Shown here: positions 17,901 to 26,055 of the stretch, one piece after another
How positions within the stretch are numbered: the stretch's first letter is position 1
Layout of the letters: each line of letters begins with the position of its first letter
Source: Bacteroidales bacterium
Lineage (GTDB): Bacteria; Bacteroidota; Bacteroidia; Bacteroidales; UBA932
Assembly (NCBI GenBank): GCA_017454265.1
Contig: JAFTDJ010000057.1
Location: forward strand, 1 to 40,231
DNA length: 40,231 nt
Reading direction: 5' to 3'
Position numbers and translations under genes: made by a program
The notes under the pieces: generated by a model
Told to the model about the DNA's origin: nothing
Databases searched by the model: none
The model's input: the letters and a program-made list of their open reading frames with translations, nothing else

Positions 17901-18137
17901 GGAGTTCTCTCCGGGCACGGTAATCGAGAAGGCGCCGTCGATGTCTGTAGCGACACCGGTGGTCGTCCCCTTGATGGTTACGCCTGCACCGATGACCGGC
18001 AGCGACTGGTTGTCAAGCACCTTGCCTTTTACGGTAAAGCCGCGCTGCTGTGCATACGCGCCGCTTCCGCCGAAAAGTGTCAGCACCAGACATACCGCTG
18101 TTGCCAGCCATAAGAATCGTACTGCTTTTGGATTCAT
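14931..18137 (-). CDS. SusC/RagA-family TonB-dependent transporter (pair 1)
   Basis: 1068 residues, full family length. Signal peptide ends near GAYAQQ; a carboxypeptidase-regulatory-like domain follows (residues about 33-115: VKGKVLDNQSLPVIGAGVTI, ATDIDGAFSI). Next come the VVVAYGTQKRATVTGA signature and the plug domain (LILVDGVERPI, SILKDAASTAVFGVRGANG, VTTKRG) and a 22-strand-type barrel ending in YNIALNINF. It imports oligosaccharides across the outer membrane with TonB energy. It starts 28 bases after the GH18 gene ends, and I see no separate promoter in that gap. Confidence 0.95.
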   Translation of the reverse strand: MNPKAVRFLWLATAVCLVLTLFGGSGAYAQQRGFTVKGKVLDNQSLPVIGAGVTIKGTTTGVATDIDGAFSITVPGENSVLVAASLGYVSKEVKVGKQSDIVIILEEDSESLEATVVVAYGTQKRATVTGALTTIDAKALVKAPVADVTNVLAGQMPGVSTVQETGQPGEDYAKIYIRGVSSLSESASTPLILVDGVERPINTVDPNEIESLSILKDAASTAVFGVRGANGVIIVTTKRGDAGKPKISVSSITGAQVPLSYIKQSSGYDFARYYNVYQWNDGKTDKGLYFTPEAIEAYRTGSDPIMFPSTNWNEEMFRKAFLQTKNNINISGGSDKVRYFVSMGFMYQNGLLKQIPGVTYNNNYAYNRYNYRANLDFKLTETTDMKFNISGVIGDTQAPYTDRDNIWTLTMLWAHPVGSPGVLEGMPFTSVSTSALPSGLTKWNGWEYYYWTGYTNKYKTTLGMDVTLTQRLDFITEGLSAGIKGSYDTSMQITKKHTGGSGLHYTFEYASWADDSGLAINDPDFDKSYVYVVTGSNAPLSYSESSDDDKAWYLEARLDYARKFGGRHYVSGLLLYNQSRDYYPSYYTWLPRGYVGWVGRATYSYMDKYLVDVSAGYNGSENFAPGKTRYGFFPSISLGWVISEEPWAKKASWMDYLKLRASVGKVGNDLGSSARFMYMEGVWNEDGSYYFGDAGSSGVPRYAMGTPGNLGVTWETALKANVGVDFDMFRKRLHFSGDLFWEDRTGILISPRSLPGIIATSVPNMNLGEVINRGYEVEVGWRDHIGEFYYDIDANVTFARNTIVNMDEVTPAMPYQAQTGGPTNRHLLYIYDGLYQKDDFYIDENGVQRLKPELPQPSTTVYPGDCKYKDIGGALDENGNPVPDGKVDGLDKMYTGYPDRPEYVFGSNWKFNWRGFNLSLNWLAATNVNRVWNADYRIPFTNSGHRGLLQIFAENSWIDNDNPWAPGREDGTLPRFTKTNYPWNSENSTLWVVDASYLRLKSASFGYTFGRNKFFDKLGIGSVGIMFTGYNLLTFSKMTLQDPEAKSSDSDGTYPLVKTYNIALNINF

Positions 18138-18165
18138 TTTGAATAGTTATTGGTTAGTATTGTGA

Positions 18166-19401
18166 TTATTGTATAGTAGTTTCTTTTCCGTACATGGCTT
18201 TCACCAGCGCCTTGAGCAGGCTCTGCTGGTCGTCGTCGTGGCGGTATTCCCAGAACATTGCGCCGAGGAGCCCCTTGCTCATGGCAAACTCTCCCTTGCA
18301 GGCAACGGATTCCGGGTCGTCGTAGCTGAGCAGGTTGTGTCCGGCTATGTCGGTAAGATATGGCACTTTGGCCACGTCGTCCCATTTGCGGATATTATAG
18401 CCGGTGACGTCTTTCTTGCCTTTTGCGTAGTAATTCTTTTCCAGGATGCTGGCCATTTCGTTGTAATTCACCTCGTACTCGTAAATCTTGACTGCCGGGT
18501 TTTTCTCTGCCTTGCCGTAGAAGGGGACTCCCAGGTTCTGCCTGTTCAGGGGAATGCCGGCCTTGAGGTGAAGCTCCACGCTTTCTTCGCAGCTGCGCTG
18601 GTTGAAAATGGTGCTGCGGTGCAGCGGGGAATTGTGCCCGCTCGGAGCGGCACCCATGTCGTAGGTCATCACGTTCACGTAATCTATGTACTGGATGGCT
18701 GTTTTCCAGTCTACGTACTTGGCGCTGGCAGAAGATGCGAAAGAGATGATTTTGCCCGTGCCTATGGTCTCGCGCAGCTCCTTCAGGAGGGTGTTGAAGT
18801 TGCGTGTGTCATTCGGGTCGGCTCCGGTCCCTTCTGCAGAATAGGTGGGGTACTCCCAGTCTATGTCGACTCCGTCCAGGCCGTATTTGTCCAGATGGCC
18901 CTTGACGCTCTCGCAAAACTCCTTGCGCTTGTCGGGATCCTTTGCCATCATTGAGAAACCGTCTGCCCTCATGCCCCATCCGCCAATCATCAGCATCACT
19001 TTGAGCTTGGGATTCCTGCTCTTGAGGTCCAGTACCTTCTGCATCAGCTCCGGCTTGGCGATTACAATGCCTCCGGTGCCGTTCGTAGGGTCTGCGAAAC
19101 GCCCGTGAGCGTAGTTGATGTGGGTAAGCAAGGTAACGTCGGGAAGACTGGGGGAGTTCTCGGTGTAGTATGCCAGCACGATTGGTGTCTGGCCTATGTC
19201 GGTACACAGGGTGCCGGTGCTTCCGGAGTTTTCGTTGTTGCCGTTGCCCGTATTGTCTTCTCCGTTGTCGCCGCCGGGAGTCTCGGTGCCGGGATCGGGG
19301 GGCGGCGGCAGGGTATTGCCGTTATCCGGCTTGTCGCAGGAAGATGCGCACAGAAACAGGGCCGCAAGGGCGCTGACCGTAATATACAGGAGTCTCTTCA
19401 T
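18166..19401 (-). CDS. GH18 chitinase-like surface lipoprotein (first copy)
   Basis: 411 residues. Signal peptide with a lipobox-like CASSC (Cys22), then a Gly/Asn/Pro/Asp-rich linker to about residue 64, then the GH18 barrel: LLTHINYAHGRF, VMLMIGGWG, catalytic DxxDxDxE in LDGVDIDWEYP (D176, D179, D181, E183), YVNVMTYDMG and MFWEYRHDD near the end. All catalytic acids are present. It is a paralog of the GH18 at 2508-3776, with a different linker and loop lengths. It follows GH20 with a one-base gap. Likely role: endo-cleavage of beta-1,4-linked GlcNAc at the cell surface. Confidence 0.92.
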   Translation of the reverse strand: MKRLLYITVSALAALFLCASSCDKPDNGNTLPPPPDPGTETPGGDNGEDNTGNGNNENSGSTGTLCTDIGQTPIVLAYYTENSPSLPDVTLLTHINYAHGRFADPTNGTGGIVIAKPELMQKVLDLKSRNPKLKVMLMIGGWGMRADGFSMMAKDPDKRKEFCESVKGHLDKYGLDGVDIDWEYPTYSAEGTGADPNDTRNFNTLLKELRETIGTGKIISFASSASAKYVDWKTAIQYIDYVNVMTYDMGAAPSGHNSPLHRSTIFNQRSCEESVELHLKAGIPLNRQNLGVPFYGKAEKNPAVKIYEYEVNYNEMASILEKNYYAKGKKDVTGYNIRKWDDVAKVPYLTDIAGHNLLSYDDPESVACKGEFAMSKGLLGAMFWEYRHDDDQQSLLKALVKAMYGKETTIQ

Positions 19402-19402
19402 A

Positions 19403-21544
19403 CTATTCGAGGGTCTTTAGGGTTTTCCATTCTTTGCTTCCCGGCCCAAGTACCGACACGTCGGTTTTGTTGCGCAGGGGATTCCAGCCGCCTTTGATAT
19501 TGAAGATGAAAACGGCTTCTACTTTGTGTACACCCTTTTCCAGAGCCAGTTCCGTATCCTGTCGGGAGTAGCGTTTTACGCTTCCGCGGGAATTGTCTAT
19601 AATCAGCTGGCCGTCAATCCAGACGGCGTCGCTGTCGGAGGAGAAGCGGTACACGCCTGTTTCCTTCACTTTGAAGCAGCCCTCTGCCCGTGCGGCATAG
19701 AAGCGGGTGGTGTCGGGCAGGTTGCGGTTGTAGGGCTCCAGAGCCACGAGGTCGCGGAGGCGCTCCAGTTCCACCTTGTGCCATTCCGCTCCCTGCAGGT
19801 CGTCTATGGTCCAGAACTTGCCGTCGGTGCGGCTGGCGCGAAGACCGCCGAAGACTTCTGCTTCCGGCAGGGCCGCCATCGGCTTCATCTTGCGCAGCCT
19901 GATGGTGCGCACCGGGCTCATCCGGCCGTAAGAAGTTATGGAAGCGGTTTTTACCAGGGCCTCTGAGCTGAAAGAAAGGGGGCCTGCATATTCTTCGGAT
20001 GCCGCCGAGGGCTCAGTGCCGTCCAGGGTATATACAATGCGCTCCGGGCGGGTGGTGGTGAGCTCAAGCGTGGTTTCGTCTGTAAAGGCAAGCTTGTCGC
20101 AAGAACCGCCCGGCTGCTCCGGAATGGGAATGTGGTAGTTGATTCCGCGTGCGTCGAGGTCCATGCAGGCATAATCTACCCGGCGGTTGAAGTCTGCCCA
20201 GTCCTTGCGCTCCGGCTGCGTCCAGGCAATTTCGGCAAGGGCGAAAGCACGGGGGAAGAGCATATACTGGCGGTGGCTGTCGGAATAAATGTACTCAGAC
20301 CAGTTGTTGCACTGCACGCCTTTCACGTGGTGGCCTTTGCCTTGTTTCTGCAGTTCTTCGGGTACGGGGTCGTAGGAATACACCTTTTCCAGGGTCGTGT
20401 AGTGGCCGATGGAGGCCGGTTCTACCTTGGGGTCGCCCTGAAAATGGTCGAAATACATACCGTCGGTACCGGGAGTCATAATGACGTCGTGCCCCTCGCC
20501 GGCCGCCTTGATGCCGCCCTTCTCGCCTCTCCAGCTCATCACGGTGGCGTTGGGACTCAGGCCTCCCTCGAGTATTTCGTCCCAGCCGATGAGCTTGCGG
20601 CCGTATTTGGCCAGTATGCCCTCCATACGGTGTACGGCATAGCTCTGGAGCTTTTCTTCCGCGGTGCCCTGGGCGTCGCTCACAAGCCCGAGTTCCTTGA
20701 TGCGGGCCTGGCAGAGCGGGCAGTTCTCCCAGCGGCCCTTGCGGCACTCGTCGCCGCCGATGTGTATGTATTCGCCCGGGAACAGCTCAACTACTTCCGC
20801 TATTACGTCTTCCAGGAATTCGAAGGTGCTTTCCTTGCCGGGGCAGAGCGAGATGTCCGGCGTGCCCCAGGTGTAGAAAGTGCTCACATCCTCGCCCGTG
20901 CAGCTCAGGTGCGGGTACGCGCGTATGGCGGAAATGGCATGCCCGGGCATCTCAATCTCCGGCACCACCGTCACGTGGCGCTCGGCTGCATAGGCAACCA
21001 CGTCCCGTATCTGCTCCTGGGTGTAGAACCCACCGTACACGCTGCCGTCGAACTCGGTCCTGTAGGCGCCCACTTCCGTAAGCCGGGGGTATTTCTTGAT
21101 TTCTATGCGCCACCCTTGGTCGTCGGTGAGGTGCCAGTGCATGGTATTCATCTTGTATCGGGACAGGATGTCTATTTGCTTCTTCACCTCATCTACCGGG
21201 AGGAAATGGCGGCACGGGTCTATATGGAAGCCCCTCCAGGAGAAGCGCGGAGCGTCTTTTATCTTGACGCAAGGCACCTTGCCGTCGGGTCCGGTAAGCT
21301 GGTCCAGGGTCTGGCGTGCGTAGAAGAGTCCGGCTTCGTCTGCGGCTACGGCTTTTACTCGGCAGCGGCTGACGGTGAGGGTATATCCCTCGGGCGCTAT
21401 CCCCGATGCGGGGTCCAGTTTGAATTCCACTTTTCCCTTCGAACGGTTCATGTCAAAGACGCCTTCGCCCACTTCGACGGAAGCGGGCTTGGGGATAACA
21501 TTTATCATAGCTGCAGAGAGCAGTGTGAGAAGCAGTTTCATCAT
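19403..21544 (-). CDS. GH20 beta-N-acetylhexosaminidase with C-terminal PA14-like domain
   Basis: 713 residues. N-terminal GH20b-type domain (to about 95), then the catalytic barrel starting WRGFHIDPCRHFLP with WHLTDDQGWRIEIKKYP; the catalytic pair D265-E266 lies in HIGGDE. Residues about 505-555 form a chitobiase-type C-terminal domain (VYTLDGTEPS) and about 570-705 a PA14-like module (GVYRFSSDSDAVWIDGQLI). PA14 modules often bind glycan. The enzyme removes terminal GlcNAc (or GalNAc) from oligosaccharides made by the GH18 enzymes. A hydrophobic N-terminus suggests export to the periplasm, although the signal peptide is short. The start overlaps the stop of the fusion gene by 4 bases (ATGA), so translation is probably coupled. 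Confidence 0.92.
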   Translation of the reverse strand: MMKLLLTLLSAAMINVIPKPASVEVGEGVFDMNRSKGKVEFKLDPASGIAPEGYTLTVSRCRVKAVAADEAGLFYARQTLDQLTGPDGKVPCVKIKDAPRFSWRGFHIDPCRHFLPVDEVKKQIDILSRYKMNTMHWHLTDDQGWRIEIKKYPRLTEVGAYRTEFDGSVYGGFYTQEQIRDVVAYAAERHVTVVPEIEMPGHAISAIRAYPHLSCTGEDVSTFYTWGTPDISLCPGKESTFEFLEDVIAEVVELFPGEYIHIGGDECRKGRWENCPLCQARIKELGLVSDAQGTAEEKLQSYAVHRMEGILAKYGRKLIGWDEILEGGLSPNATVMSWRGEKGGIKAAGEGHDVIMTPGTDGMYFDHFQGDPKVEPASIGHYTTLEKVYSYDPVPEELQKQGKGHHVKGVQCNNWSEYIYSDSHRQYMLFPRAFALAEIAWTQPERKDWADFNRRVDYACMDLDARGINYHIPIPEQPGGSCDKLAFTDETTLELTTTRPERIVYTLDGTEPSAASEEYAGPLSFSSEALVKTASITSYGRMSPVRTIRLRKMKPMAALPEAEVFGGLRASRTDGKFWTIDDLQGAEWHKVELERLRDLVALEPYNRNLPDTTRFYAARAEGCFKVKETGVYRFSSDSDAVWIDGQLIIDNSRGSVKRYSRQDTELALEKGVHKVEAVFIFNIKGGWNPLRNKTDVSVLGPGSKEWKTLKTLE

Positions 21545-24500
21545 TTGATATATTTACGTACAAGCTGTCCTATCTCGGCATTTTCGTGTATTCCGGCAAA
21601 GTCCTCGGCGTGAGGCCCGTATGCATACACCGGCACAAGTATTCCGTTGTGCCCTTTGGTGGAAAAGTGTACCTGCACCTTGCGCTCTTCCAGGCTTCCC
21701 TTGAGCAGGGTGAGGCCGCCGCAGGCATGGTCGGCCGTTACCACTACGAGCGTCTGCCCGTCTTTCTCGGCCCACTTGAGCACTTCCCCTATGGTGCGGT
21801 CGAAGTCGAAGAGTTCTTCTACCACGTTGCCTATCTTGTGGCGGTGGCCGTAGTCGTCTATTTGCGAGCCTTCCACCATCAGGAAAAAGCCTTTGGGGTT
21901 GTCGAGCATCTCGATTGCCTTCATTGTGCATTCGGGAAGAACGGGACCGCGCTCAGTCACGGGAGGAAGGTCCAGCGGGCCGAAGAGTCCGAGGAACTTG
22001 TCGCCGCCGGCGCCCCGTATGTCTTCCAGCTTGTCCACGAAAGTGTACCCCCTGGCCTTCATCTCTTCCACGAGGTTGCGGCCGTCGGACCGGGAGGTCC
22101 AGAACTGGAGGCCACCGCCGGAGATGAAATCCACTCCGGAATCTACATATTGGGCGGCGAGGCCTTCCTCGTCACGTACGGTCGGAGAGTGTCCGCAATA
22201 GTCGGCAGGGGTGGCGTCGTTGATACGGCATACCACGGCTACTCCTGTTTTCTTGCCCTTCTTCTGGGCCGCCTTGAGCACGGATTCCGCGGGGTTGCCC
22301 TCTTTGTCGAGACCTATGTAGTAGTAATTTGTCTTCTCGCCTATGGCCAGGGCCGTGCCGCCGGCGCAGGAATCGGTGACCAGGGCGTTGGCGGCCGTGG
22401 TGCGGGAAGTGCCGAAATAAGGCATCTGTTCCATGTTGAGCTTTCCGCCGTTGCATACCCAGCCGCAGCTTACCTGCTCGAAGCCCATGCCGTCGCCTAT
22501 CATGAAGATGATGTTCTTGACCTTCTTGCCCTTGGGCTGTTGCACGCTCACCACGTCGTAGGTCTCTTCTTTGGAGTACTGGTCGTCTTTGCTGAAGTTG
22601 TAAGTCGCGAAGGCCGAACGGTCGCGGCGGAGCGAGTCGGGAGAACTCACCATGGCGGCGCTTGCGTTCCAGCCGTCAAGTGTGAGCACGGCGCTCTTGT
22701 GCCCCTCGGGCAGGCGGCAGCGCAGGACTTTCTTCTGTCCGGGGTACAAGGTTACGAAATTGTCTGACCACAGCACGGCCGGAATGAGCTCGCCGGCGCT
22801 GTCTTTGGCTTTCACAATGTTCTGGTATGCAATGGTTTGCGTCTCGTTGGAGAGAGTTACTTCATAGCCTCCTGGTACGGCGGACGTCTGCATGGACACC
22901 TTGGTGGCGGGAAGTGCGGAGACGAAACACAGGTCGGGGTACTTTGCCACGGGAGTGCCTGCCCAGTCTGTCTTGTCCCACGCGTGCACGGTGTTCTCTG
23001 CGGGCAGGCAATAGAAATTGTCTGCAACGCTCCTGCCCTCCGCGTCCAATATCTCCAGGCTGAGGAAGCAGGGGCCCGTTACGTTCTCGAATATCTTGCG
23101 GGGACTGCGGCGGCGGAATTTGGCCGTCTTGCTCTCCTCGCGCACGAGCGTACCTTCGGGGGAGAAAACTTTCATGCGGGCGGTGAGTTCGCAGCCGGAA
23201 ACCGCATCATCTACGCTGTAAACGCACGCGTCTTTATAGTTGTAAACCAGCTGCAGCGGCGCGCATGCCTTCTTGGTGCCGTAGTATCCGGCGGTAGGTA
23301 CAAGATACCAGTCGTATAGCTGCCAGTACAGCGAGGGCCAGGCCGAGTTGAGCATCCACTGCACTATGCCGGTGGTTTCGGGCACGTTGCACCTGAATGC
23401 CTCGAACATCGCGCGGGTTCCGTCATAATCCACGGCGTGTGCCCTGTGCATGAATTCACCAATGTTCTCAGCGGCACCATACTCGCCTGCGACGGTGCGC
23501 GCAATGGTGGCGGTGGTGTTCATATGGGAAGCGGACGCTGTGCAGTGATAGTCCCACACTTCGTCCAGCGGCCACAGATGGTCCTCGCCTACCATACGGC
23601 GCACAGACTCCAGCTGGGGGATGTTGGTGCCGATTCCGGTCTCGGTGTTGAAGCCGTAGGCGCCGCCGTGTCTGGTGTCGGTGTACCAGTAATCCGGACC
23701 CACGTACTCGTAGGGCCCGGCCATTTTCATTCCGGAGGGCCCGCCGAACTTGCTTGTGAGGCCCTTGGCGGAGCATACGTACGAACGGTATTCGAGTTTG
23801 TTGAATTCTGCCATGTAGGCTTCTTCCAGGCGGGCGTTGGGGATGCGGTCGCTGCCCGTGAGCCAGCAGATGAGCGAAGGGTGGTTGCGCAGGCGCACTA
23901 TCTGGTCGTGGAAATAACGTACGGCCAGAGCTTCCCATGCCGGTTCGTTTATGCAGCCGAAGCCCTTTGTGACGGGGAGTCCGCAATATTCTTCCCATTC
24001 CCACTGGCAGCTGAAGCCCATGACGGCCAGGATGCCGAGTTCGTCGCAAAGGTCATAGACCGAGTCGTCTTTGCCCCACACGTTCTCGAAGCGTATGCTG
24101 TTGAGGCCCATGTCGGCTACGAATTCAACTTGTGCGCGTATGCTCTCGGGAGTGTCCTGCATAAAGATGTCGTCTGTCCAGCCGGCAGATTTTATCAGCA
24201 CCTCACGGCCGTTGAGCACGAACTGGCGGTGGCCGTTTCCGTCTATGCGGGAGCGTATGTCGCGCAGTCCGAAGCGCACGCTCCTGCTGTGCGAAACGCT
24301 CCCGGAGCCGGCGGGAATGAATGAAACCTTGAGCGTGTACATCTCCGGCCTGCCCATTTCGCGGCTCCACCAGATGCGGGGGTAACGCACTTCTTCAGTG
24401 ACGGTTACGACCTTGCTTTCACCTGCCGCCAGCTCCACTTCCTTGCGGTATCCGCCCCCGTCGAAAACCCCCTGCATCACACCCTTCACGGCTGCGTTGC

Positions 24501-25134
24501 TGCGGTTTACGAGACTTGCCTGTACGGTTATGGATGCGTGCTTGAGGTCCTCAGGGTTTACATTGGGGCGCACGAATACGTCCTGAACCTGCACGTCGGG
24601 AGTGGTAATAAGCTCCACCTTTCGCAGTATGCCCATGGTTTCGTCCACCGGCCGGGGGTTCCAGTCTACATATCCGTGGTTGAGAGAAACCGCGGGTGCC
24701 TTGAATACCGTAACCTGCAATTTGTTCTGCTTCTTGGCGAGAAGCGTCGTAACGTCGAACTCACGTACGCAGAAGGGTCCCACGGTAGTGTCTGCCGAGG
24801 CTATGAGCTTGCCGTTGAACTTGATTTCCGCACTGTAGCCCAAAGATTCGAAGCGCAGTATGTGCTTCTGCCCTTTCTTTGTGGGGAAACTTGTGCTGAA
24901 AACCCATGGGCTGTCGAATACGGACTTGTCTATTTCTTTGTATTTAAGGCCTTCCAGTACGTTTCCGGAGCCCAGTGCGCCGGCTTCGTTGAGCGCCCCT
25001 GCAACCGTGCAGGGTACTGTTACGTCGTAGGAACGGGAATCGCCCTGGCGCTGCATTTTCCAGTTCACAAGATCTTCTGCAAAGCCGGAAAGGCAGATGC
25101 AGAGAAGTACAAGCAGGGAAATAGTTCGTTTCAT
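21541..25134 (-). CDS. Fusion of GH2 exo-beta-D-glucosaminidase-like enzyme and alkaline phosphatase
   Basis: 1197 residues in one uninterrupted frame. Signal peptide (about 1-19), GH2 sugar-binding domain (25-180), Ig-like domain (185-290), GH2 barrel (295-615), further beta domains (620-830), alkaline phosphatase (about 868-1197). In the barrel, W424-LTGSD has an Asp (D429) where most GH2 enzymes have the acid/base Glu, as in CsxA-type exo-glucosaminidases; E498 in FNTETG is the expected nucleophile. The phosphatase half keeps the core set: D881 in IGDGMG, nucleophile S922 in VTDSCAGGTA, DATPA, E1088, D1093 and H1097 in VEGSQIDDYGH, D1135-H1136 in TADH, and H1162. Both halves look active and periplasmic. 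It lies between the ROK kinase (6 bases) and GH20 (4-base overlap). A fused phosphatase suggests a phosphorylated glucosamine-containing substrate; that step is inference. Confidence 0.9.
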   Translation of the reverse strand: MKRTISLLVLLCICLSGFAEDLVNWKMQRQGDSRSYDVTVPCTVAGALNEAGALGSGNVLEGLKYKEIDKSVFDSPWVFSTSFPTKKGQKHILRFESLGYSAEIKFNGKLIASADTTVGPFCVREFDVTTLLAKKQNKLQVTVFKAPAVSLNHGYVDWNPRPVDETMGILRKVELITTPDVQVQDVFVRPNVNPEDLKHASITVQASLVNRSNAAVKGVMQGVFDGGGYRKEVELAAGESKVVTVTEEVRYPRIWWSREMGRPEMYTLKVSFIPAGSGSVSHSRSVRFGLRDIRSRIDGNGHRQFVLNGREVLIKSAGWTDDIFMQDTPESIRAQVEFVADMGLNSIRFENVWGKDDSVYDLCDELGILAVMGFSCQWEWEEYCGLPVTKGFGCINEPAWEALAVRYFHDQIVRLRNHPSLICWLTGSDRIPNARLEEAYMAEFNKLEYRSYVCSAKGLTSKFGGPSGMKMAGPYEYVGPDYWYTDTRHGGAYGFNTETGIGTNIPQLESVRRMVGEDHLWPLDEVWDYHCTASASHMNTTATIARTVAGEYGAAENIGEFMHRAHAVDYDGTRAMFEAFRCNVPETTGIVQWMLNSAWPSLYWQLYDWYLVPTAGYYGTKKACAPLQLVYNYKDACVYSVDDAVSGCELTARMKVFSPEGTLVREESKTAKFRRRSPRKIFENVTGPCFLSLEILDAEGRSVADNFYCLPAENTVHAWDKTDWAGTPVAKYPDLCFVSALPATKVSMQTSAVPGGYEVTLSNETQTIAYQNIVKAKDSAGELIPAVLWSDNFVTLYPGQKKVLRCRLPEGHKSAVLTLDGWNASAAMVSSPDSLRRDRSAFATYNFSKDDQYSKEETYDVVSVQQPKGKKVKNIIFMIGDGMGFEQVSCGWVCNGGKLNMEQMPYFGTSRTTAANALVTDSCAGGTALAIGEKTNYYYIGLDKEGNPAESVLKAAQKKGKKTGVAVVCRINDATPADYCGHSPTVRDEEGLAAQYVDSGVDFISGGGLQFWTSRSDGRNLVEEMKARGYTFVDKLEDIRGAGGDKFLGLFGPLDLPPVTERGPVLPECTMKAIEMLDNPKGFFLMVEGSQIDDYGHRHKIGNVVEELFDFDRTIGEVLKWAEKDGQTLVVVTADHACGGLTLLKGSLEERKVQVHFSTKGHNGILVPVYAYGPHAEDFAGIHENAEIGQLVRKYIK

Positions 25135-25140
25135 TGTTCT

Positions 25141-25965
25141 TTAGTTCAGGAGTGATGCGCCGAGCAATGCCACGTCTTCCTGGGGCATGACCTGGATCTG
25201 GAGCTTTTCCAGTACGTGGCTGTAGGGGTAGCTGTTGCGCAGGGATTTGTTCATGGATTCTTTAAAGTGCTTGTATGTGTTGGCGATTCCGCCGCCGAGC
25301 ACGATGCAACCCGGGTCGTATGCATACATCACAACGGAGAGCAGTTCTCCAAGGTGCCTTCCGAACTCCTCGAAGAAGGAAAGGGCTTCCTTGTCGCCGG
25401 ACTCCGCCGCATTGCTTGCGTCTTTGGGCATCCAGCCGTTGCTCTCGAAAAATTTCTTGGAACAGAACGATTCGTAGTCTTTGCCGTTGTAGGGTATGGA
25501 CCCCACCTCGCCGGCGCCGCAGTTTGCCCCGCAAAGCAGCTGGCTGCCCACCATGATACCGAGTCCGGTGCCCGTGCCGAGCGTAACCCCGGCTATTACA
25601 TCGTGCTTTTCTCCCAGCCGTGCCGCTGCTCCGAGCGCAAAGCAGTTGGCGTCGTTGTTCACGCTCACCGGGATGCCGAAATGCCACTCCAGGATTTCCT
25701 TCAACGGGACTTCTTTCCATGAGGCAATGTTCATGGCGTTGTAAACTATGCCGCGCTTTACGTCGACAAGGGTTGGTACGCCTATGCCTATGCTTTTAAC
25801 TTCCGGTGTGATTATTTCCTCTATACGCTGCGTGAGGTAGTCGATGGTTTCTTCCAGTACGGCGTCTTTGGGGAAGGACGGCACGCGGTTCATCTTTACA
25901 ATCCGGGTACCCTCGACCAGGCCCAGACTGATTGTGGTGCCGCCAATGTCTATTCCGAGTAGCAT
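25141..25965 (-). CDS. ROK-family sugar kinase (probable GlcNAc/glucosamine/glucose kinase)
   Basis: 274 residues, short of the usual 290-320. The ATP-binding LGIDIGGTT motif is at the N-terminus; GIGVPTLVD, NNDANCFALGAA with the conserved catalytic Asp, and GVTLGTGTGLGIMV follow. The usual ROK zinc-binding CxCGxxGCxE segment is replaced by CGANCGAGEVGSIPY, a form known for some Bacteroidota ROK kinases. No signal peptide, so cytoplasmic. It would phosphorylate the monosaccharide released by the GH2/GH20 enzymes, most likely GlcNAc or GlcN. Besides read-through it has its own promoter (TAAATTTG at 25993-26000) with a regulator site upstream. Confidence 0.88.
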   Translation of the reverse strand: MLLGIDIGGTTISLGLVEGTRIVKMNRVPSFPKDAVLEETIDYLTQRIEEIITPEVKSIGIGVPTLVDVKRGIVYNAMNIASWKEVPLKEILEWHFGIPVSVNNDANCFALGAAARLGEKHDVIAGVTLGTGTGLGIMVGSQLLCGANCGAGEVGSIPYNGKDYESFCSKKFFESNGWMPKDASNAAESGDKEALSFFEEFGRHLGELLSVVMYAYDPGCIVLGGGIANTYKHFKESMNKSLRNSYPYSHVLEKLQIQVMPQEDVALLGASLLN

Positions 25966-25992
25966 AACAGTAAGGTTATAGTTGTGTCAGTG

Positions 25993-26000
25993 CAAATTTA
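25993..26000 (-). promoter_or_regulatory. -7 promoter box of the ROK kinase gene
   Basis: Minus strand TAAATTTG, an exact TAnnTTTG match, 27 bases before the ATG at 25965. Operator C lies 28 bases upstream, the same spacing as at the other two sites. It would allow expression of the kinase, fusion enzyme and downstream genes separately from the operon's main promoter. Confidence 0.65.
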
Positions 26001-26028
26001 GGAATTGCACGCGCGCGAGGGTTGGGGA

Positions 26029-26055
26029 TTTGCGTATTTATGCACCCAATTTGCG
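26029..26055 (-). promoter_or_regulatory. Putative operator site C of the XylR-like regulator
   Basis: Minus strand: CGCAAATTGG, seven bases, AATACGCAAA. Half-sites starting with CGCAA lie 21 bp apart in direct repeat, as in sites A and B. The first half-site overlaps the last codons and stop of the regulator gene (R-K-L-G-A-stop), so the regulator's own coding end doubles as its putative binding site. Confidence 0.55.

Noticed and set aside
20132-21613. Plus-strand open frame (493 codons) opposite GH20
   Set aside because: Same cause; GH20 on the minus strand carries intact catalytic motifs, and the antisense product is low-complexity and unlike known proteins.
26010-26018. Alternating CG run in the gap of operator C as a second slippage tract
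   Set aside because: Only about four CG units and not at the same place as the G tract of site A; too short to argue for instability.
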